Shown here: positions 58,105 to 64,000 of the stretch, one piece after another
Numbering within the stretch: the stretch's first letter is position 1
Layout: every line of letters starts with the position of its first letter
Origin: Oscarella lobularis
Lineage: Eukaryota; Porifera; Homoscleromorpha; Homosclerophorida; Oscarellidae
Length of the DNA stretch: 64,000 nucleotides
Direction of reading: 5' to 3'
Assembly: GCF_947507565.1 (NCBI RefSeq)
Contig: NC_089190.1
Span: 930,001 to 994,000 of the forward strand
The notes under the pieces: generated by a model
The model's input: only the letters and a program-made list of their open reading frames with translations
What the model was told of the DNA's origin: nothing
Databases searched by the model: none
Translations under genes and position numbers: made by a program

Positions 58105-60721
58105 TCAGCAATAATCATCATACCTTGACGTTTTCTTGATCCATTTTATGTGATACAAGACATCGCTGTAAACACCGTAGCCAGTTCCGCACTCCTTGTC
58201 TCCCCAACTGACGATTCCAACAATAACGAATTTCTTCAAATTATTTTTTACCATAACGGGACCACCCGAGTCTCCGTTACACACATCTTTTCCCCCGCTC
58301 GCAACCGTACAGAACATATCGTTGTGAATTTTCCATCCCTGTTCGTCAAAATGAGCCTGGCACGAATCTCGATCTGCCACTGCCAAAATAGCGTGTCGCA
58401 ACTTGACAGATTGACGTGGTTCGAAAACATTTCTGTTGCCCCAACCGGCCACCTTTATTTTGTCGTTCACTTCGTAAAAAGACCTATCTGATTCCTCCGG
58501 CAAACAGATTGGCCGAATGTACTTTGATAGCACAATTTCTGTGTATCTAGTATCGCTCACTGTTGGTGTGCAGTAATTGATTTGGATGAGCAGGACGTCG
58601 CTCTGAAAAGTGTCCGGATTAAAAGCTAGGTTGAAAACTTTCTTGGGTTTGCACCACAGTTCAACAGTATTGTTTTGAGTTCGCTTGTTCACGCCCAATC
58701 GTACAACAAAGTTTGTGCCCTTGTGAACGAGGCAATGAGCCGCCGTTAGGATGTATTTGTTATTGAGAATGACACCACCGCAGAAGGCACACCTGTCGCT
58801 CCTACACGGGTCGTCGTAGAGCAATGCCATCCACGGATATGCTCCGTGGGCAACCGTTTCTCCTCCGATAATTTGTCCTCGAGGATAAAACGTTCTTTCA
58901 CCACATACTAGTATATGGGAAAATAAGAAGAATAGCATTAGATTAGTTGATTGGTTTCATAGTTTACCACCTGGTTTGCATTTGAGCGCTTCTCCTGACC
59001 ACGTTCCGTTCTCCGTGCAGTTTCTTCTATAGTTTCCGTAAGCTTTTTTGTAGTAATCGTCGCACGCTGACGTAACTTGGTCTTCGTAGACGTATGTGCG
59101 TTCGATTCCACCGGTTAGTGTTGTTGTACCGTGATCAGGTTGACCAGGATTTCCGCATGACACTCCTAATCAACCCTGGTCAGTATAGTGTGTGGTCAAA
59201 GGGGTTCTAACTCACTTTGGCAGACCGGTCTCGTGTCATTCCAGGTAGGATCTTTTTCACATTTGATAGTCTTTGACCCGTTTAGGAGAAACCCTTTATC
59301 GCAGTAGTAGTGCACGAAAGCCCCAACTGCGTAGTCGAACCCTTCCTTTCCGCCGCACTCTTCCTTTGTGCCGTTTTCAGGCACTCCTGGGTCGCTACAG
59401 ACAGGTACTGTGTCGATAGTCACTATCGCGGCCCCAGCAACTTATGAAAGTTCAGTTTACCTTTTATGTAAAATTCTACTTGAAATCCTCTGTAAGTCGT
59501 CGACTCATCAGTAAGAAAACGAATCGTTATAATATTTTGAGATAGATACGTAGCTGGGAGCGATCCAGATGTCCCACAGTAGATGCGAACGTCGCCGCTG
59601 TCGTCAGCAACCTAAGCAAGAGCGGACGGAGTAAAATTTTAATTAATGGTTTAAATAATTAATTTATAAAAACTACCTCCAGCTTGTCATAGGGGCAGTT
59701 TGCTTCTGAATGGGCTTCTATATCGATATCCAAAAATCGGAGTTCAATGTTGTAGCCGTAAGGAAATATTATAGTCCAGCTGCAGTTCAGATTGTTTTCG
59801 TACTTTTTCGGATACATGGGACTTTTCACTTCCCCCCGTTCACCTGGCTTTCCAATTATCGTCCTATTTTGGCAATCTATGATATAAATAATTATTTGAT
59901 GTACAATGTATCTCCCTGGCATTTTACAGTACATTGGTTTAAGGGAATGCACGTTTTTCCATCGCTAGCCAGGATATCAGTGTGGCGACATGAGCAGTAG
60001 TAGCCACCATTGCAGTTATGGCAAAAGTGTAAACAGTCGCCGTTATTATTGCGGCACTCATTGATGTCTGAGAAGAAAAAAGTCGTTGCTAGTTAGCTAG
60101 GAAGAACTCTTGATCGTGACCTATTATTTCGTAATGAGCTTGAAAGCCCATTGCTGTCACTGCTTCGTCCGAATAGAACGTTACTTTGAGATTGTTTCCG
60201 TTTGTCAAAATTGTTTTGTTTGATCCAGAATCTCCACAGAATGTTAGCGTATCTAACAGTTCTTATTACACTAAGAAAGAGACTGCAAACATACAACGCT
60301 CTACCAGATTCGTCTGTAACCGGTCCTAAACGTATATAAAAGAGATACAGAGTCAGTGTGCATGCATGCAGTCTATTATGCTTTCTGTCAGTGTGACCTT
60401 TTGGGTTCGACAGAGTGACTTTATCGTAAATGCAGTTTTCGGAATATTCTAGTTCAAATTCTGTAAAGGTGATCTGAATTTGATAGCCGCCGACAGCATT
60501 GATGTGCCAAACGTTCGTATCGTCTTCGGGATAATCTCTTGGGAAGCGAGGCGATGAAAAGTTACAGCAAAGCTCCGTAAGATAGTATCGATCGGCGGCT
60601 GCACAAAAACACAACGGTGCATGACTATAGGCTAGTTCTTACGGATGGAAGAGTTGCATTTACCAAGGCAAGTGACATAAAAGAGTAGAAAAACAGTTGT
60701 TGACAGTCTTCTCAACGCCAT
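58105..60721 (-). CDS. MASP/C1r/C1s-like complement-type serine protease
   Basis: ATG at 60721 (RRLSTTVFLLFYVTCLG signal, donor GTAAAT). The domains follow in order. CUB1 (CNFSSPRFPRDYP, 60150-60600). An EGF-like module (NECRNNNGDCLHFC, about 59940-60070). CUB2 (KSPMYPKKYENNLNCSW, 59460-59870). CCP1 (CSDPGVPENGT...CQ, 59210-59405). CCP2 (SCGNPGQPDHGT...CK, 58970-59165). A single-exon chymotrypsin-fold protease (58105 to about 58910). The triad is His in LTAAHC, Asp in SDVLLI and Ser in GDSGGP (codon TCG, 58267-58269). Asp six residues before the Ser (GKDVCNGDSGG) predicts trypsin-like cleavage. This is exactly the order of MASPs, C1r and C1s, which bind collectins or C1q and cleave complement factors. 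Odd: the zymogen cut site reads RGQ-IIGG, with Gln not Arg before Ile. Start codons of this gene and the next lie 38 bases apart. Confidence 0.87.
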
Positions 60722-60759
60722 GTCAGGTGATTGGGTGCGTTGCATTGAATTCAACAAAG
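60722..60759. promoter_or_regulatory. 38-bp gap between divergent start codons
   Basis: The minus-strand protease starts at 60721 and the plus-strand Kelch-kinase at 60760. The 5' UTRs must be tiny or overlap the opposite gene, so the core promoters likely sit inside the coding exons or are shared. No TATA box is seen. Confidence 0.6.
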
Positions 60760-63625
60760 ATGGGAGATGTGCACTCGGCGCCTTCCGACCGATTCGACGA
60801 CGAAACGGGAGACAGCGGGCCTTCGAGACGATATTTTCACGAATCTGCACTCATCGATCATCGTCTCTATCTATTCGGCGGCACAGACGGAAAGATCTTC
60901 TTTCCGCGTGACGAAATTTGGCTTTTCGACATCGGCGACACGAAAAAATGGCAATGCCATCGTGCGCTGGGTGCCAAAGTTCCGCCGCCGTGCATTGGCG
61001 CTCAATGCGTCGTCATCGACGGCACAATCTACTCGTACGGGGGCGAAAAAAGGGGCGGAGGTCGATTGGGGTCTCTTTTCGCTCTCGACTCGACGAAACT
61101 CGAATGGATCGAAGTGTCGACGCCCGCCGAGGGAAAAAAGCCAGCCGAACGAAACGATTGCTGCCTTTGCGCAATCGGTAGTCGCCTAGTTATGTTCGGG
61201 GGAATGAGCAAGAAGTGGATTCCACCCGATCGACTTCAAACGGGAGCGTCGTGCGACGGACCCATGGGAGGAATGTTGGGATACGCCAATAATGAAATTT
61301 ACGAGTTCGAATTCGACGACGTCGACGAGAGAGAAAGAGGTACACGAAATCTCATTCAACCTGAATTTCATCTAATTGATTAATTTAGGGATTTGGCTCG
61401 ATTTGGAGCTAAACGGAAAACGACCAAAACGACGTTGGGGTGCTTCTATGGCAGAAATCGACGATGAAAAAGCCTTACTTCATGGTGGATATGATGGCAT
61501 GAATACTCTTTCTGACACGGTCGTCGTTGATCTAAATCTAAAGGTATCGCGACGTCTTAGTTCGTAGGTCGTTATCAAAAGATTCGATGCCTAGACTTGG
61601 ACTGCTGTTAACTTCACTCCTGCGCTTTTACCCAGACACGGGCACACATTGGGTCTTTTGGTGAAAGAAAAGGCTTGCTTTCTTCTACTTGGTGGAGTCG
61701 AAGGGAAAGACACGGCTTCTATATTGAATTTGAACGAGAAAAAGTCTCACCAGGTACCTGACAGAGAGAGAAGACATGCACGGCCATTAATTAAGTAATT
61801 TTAGGTTGATGTGGACAGGAATGTGGCACGAGTTCGCTTTCACACGGCTCATTGTCTGCAAAACGACGACGGCACTGCTGATCTCGTTGTCTGCGGTGGA
61901 AGAAATTACCGGGATGACGTGAAATCCATTCTCACTGTTATACGACTTGGTATGAAGCGAGACATTTTCTGAGAGAGAAAGCGTTTTGACTGGGGTTGTT
62001 TTAGCTGAGGTGAAACTTGGCAAAGGAGAACTTCTGTTGTCAAGGAGTATGCAGCAGCAGCAGCGTGCCGCGTTGGAATTGGAATCAAGGAAAAGGGAAG
62101 AAAGCCTTCAACTAATCATAAATGAATTGACTCAACAGATGGCTGAAAAAGATAGTCAGATGAAAGAATTGGGGTACAGCTACTAAGTATAGAAAATACA
62201 CAGAATTCACATATAGATGTTTCAGAGTCGAGATTTTGGAAACGAAGCAGCAATTGACGCATTCTAGACAAGAGAAAGAGTGTCTAAGGTATTGATCTCA
62301 CATCTGGTAATCAGTAAGTGCGCACTCTGTATATATCGTCATGATAGAGAGCAACTACATGCCCTCGAAAAATCGCACGCTGAATCTCAGTACCATCTGA
62401 AAGAAGCAGAGAAGCGGCTCGTCAATAGAGAAAACGAACTTGCAGCATTGAAGTAATGAGCTGTCTGAGATCAATTCTAATTTATATAACTATTTGCATG
62501 TTTCAGAAATGAATTGGAGACGACATCGTCAGCTGACGTGACTATTCTCAAACGTCATCTAGCAGATAAAGAAGCCCGACTTGAAATCATGACAACCCGC
62601 TGTCAGAACGCCGAAATGTCATTGGCTGAAGTACAGAAAAGCTTAGACGAATTTATCGACGTGCTTAGCATCAAACCAGAAGAAGTGCAATTGACCGGTC
62701 TAAAACTGGGATCCGGATCCTACGCTGGTATTCAAAAAACTTCTTCTTTAGTAGACAGCCAAACAATAATAAACGACTTTATTTAGATGTTTGCGTTGGC
62801 CGATGGCAAGGAATTAACGTGGCCGTAAAAAAATTCTTCGACATGATCACGACGCCGAGATCGTCGGGTCTGTTTCGTCGCGAAGTTCAAATGTGCAGCC
62901 GAATGCATCATCCCAATATCATGACCATATACGGCGCTGTCATGGAAAGGGGGGTTCCTTTTCAAATGGTCTCCGAACTTCTCGAAGGATCCGTCGAAGA
63001 AGTCATCGACGCCGCTCACACGTCCGACTCCTATCTCACCGTCTTCGAACAGCTCTACATTGCCGTGGGAATGACGTCCGGAATAGCCTATCTTCACCAG
63101 CTTTCTCCTCGGCCCTACGTTCACAGCGATATTCGCTCGTCGAACGTTCTCGTGACGCAGGATATGAAAGTGAAAGTAGGCGACTTAGGCGCTGCTCATT
63201 TATTGGCTAGCTCCAAGTCGGTTGGTCCTCTAAGTTCCCAGTATCTCGCGCCTGAACGAATGCCGCGTGACGACGGTGCTGCTTCGCATAGTACGTTGAA
63301 AAGTGACGTATTTAGTCTCGGCGTGACTTTGATTGAAATTTTCACTGGGCGCGCTCCTATTCCCGCCGAGAGGCAAACGCAGCTGAGAGCTCTAGGAACG
63401 CGAGACAAGTTGTACGGACTTTGCTCGAAGATGATTGCGGCTGATGCGGCGAGTCGGCCTTCGGCGCGCCAATGCTGTGAGTTGCTGAACGAAGACGAGG
63501 AAGATGAGTTGATCAAGCGAAATGCCGGTAACGGTTCTAGTGCAACTCCACTTGGAAATCGTCTCGTCAAAAGCACCTTCGTGCGAGGAAAGCACAAAGT
63601 ACTTCTTTCAGACACTTTCTTTTAA
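60760..63625 (+). CDS. Kelch-coiled coil-protein kinase, paralogue B
   Basis: ATG at 60760. Exon 1 (60760..61339) gives Kelch blades (YLFGG, YSYGG, VMFGG). It joins in phase 1 to 61389..61543 (LLHGGYDGMN) and further blades (FLLLGGVEGKD; LVVCGGRNYRDD). Exons from about 62004 to 62670 encode coiled coil rich in Gln, Glu and Leu (QQQQRAALELESRKREE). The kinase starts with LGSGSYA at about 62710, splices to DVCVGRWQGINVAVKKF (62790), then HSDIRSSN, DLG and APE. The Lys, catalytic Asp, metal-binding Asp and APE Glu are all present, so activity is plausible. About 60 percent of kinase residues match paralogue A by eye. Intron positions and phases are shared with A, so the pair arose by gene duplication, not retroposition. 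Substrates are unknown. Confidence 0.82.
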
Positions 63626-63753
63626 TTAAATTACATAGTATTGTAAGTAACAAAAAGTTTTTTGACGTCTGACGGCGATGTCTTGACCGCCTCTACCTAG
63701 CCAAGGTAAGAGTTCGATGGGCTCTGAATTTATTTTGAGGCCGGCCTCCTTTT

Positions 63754-64000
63754 TTAGACTCCAAATTTTTTACAGTAGTCCCTACAATCAGTACGAATTT
63801 CTTCCGCATCTAATCCAAATTCAGCCAATGTGTACGCGTGTTCGGCTGCTTTTTCTCGTTTTCTCGCGTCCTTCTCCAGAAACGCCGTCAAGTCATCCTC
63901 CACCGCCTTAGTGTGCTCAAGACCGACTTCATTGGCAATTTCACGACACACACCTATGGGATCTGCGGTTATTTCTTCAAGTTTAAAGTCGAGAGTGTGC
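63754..64000 (-). CDS. C-terminal part of a sulfotransferase-like protein (5' end outside window)
   Basis: An open frame enters from the right edge and stops at TAA 63754. Its product resembles the last third of P-loop sulfotransferases: a KLEEITADPIGVCREIANEVGL segment like the family's 'edL..dP..v...i..flGl' helix, then a charged helical tail (LEKDARKREKAAEHAY) and an end rich in acidic residues and Cys (DCRDYCKKFGV). The catalytic PAPS-binding part is not in the window, so the call is tentative. Confidence 0.45.
   Translation of the reverse strand, partial: HTLDFKLEEITADPIGVCREIANEVGLEHTKAVEDDLTAFLEKDARKREKAAEHAYTLAEFGLDAEEIRTDCRDYCKKFGV

Overview
This window comes from a eukaryote, almost certainly an early-branching animal with a compact genome. 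Genes lie on both strands and are split by very short GT-AG introns (many 54-60 nt, with TAAC/CTAAT-like branch sites). The gene set is metazoan: a thioester (A2M/TEP) protein, a MASP-like CUB/EGF/CCP serine protease, a VWDE-like protein, cadherin, Ig and C1q domains, and RNF213. It also holds genes that bilaterians usually lack: a CRT-like transporter, a plant-type S10 carboxypeptidase and a CitE-MaoC fusion. A sponge, perhaps a homoscleromorph, fits best. That assignment is inference. Exon borders given here are read by eye.

Layout, left to right: a CitE/CLYBL-MaoC enzyme (-, runs off the left edge); a CRT-like transporter (+); Kelch-coiled coil-kinase gene A (-); about 1.3 kb without genes that holds an inverted-repeat element; a thioester protein (-); an intact Ty3/gypsy retrotransposon (-) with identical 114-bp LTRs; a frameshifted S10 carboxypeptidase and a cadherin-tail remnant (segmental duplication copy A); a repeat-rich spacer; a VWDE-like secreted protein (+); a broken copy of the thioester gene's promoter and first exon; a giant RNF213-like AAA+ gene (-, about 17.5 kb); a membrane segment and PA domain just upstream that may be its 5' part; a foldback transposon; the intact carboxypeptidase (-, duplication copy B); a nine-C1q/Ig/cadherin surface protein (-); a third carboxypeptidase fragment; a MASP/C1r-like protease (-); Kelch-kinase gene B (+), head-to-head with the protease; and a partial sulfotransferase-like gene (-) at the right edge.

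The strongest theme is innate immunity. A thioester opsonin/inhibitor, a protease with the exact MASP/C1r/C1s domain order, a multi-C1q adhesion protein and an RNF213-like effector lie within about 55 kb. These could be parts of a complement-like surface-recognition system, but the sequence shows proximity, not interaction. The second theme is genome dynamics. A block of at least 2.5 kb (carboxypeptidase plus cadherin 3' end) is duplicated 31 kb apart. Copy A was then split by the gypsy element and copy B by the foldback element. Other small pieces (thioester promoter/exon 1, carboxypeptidase exon) are scattered as relics.
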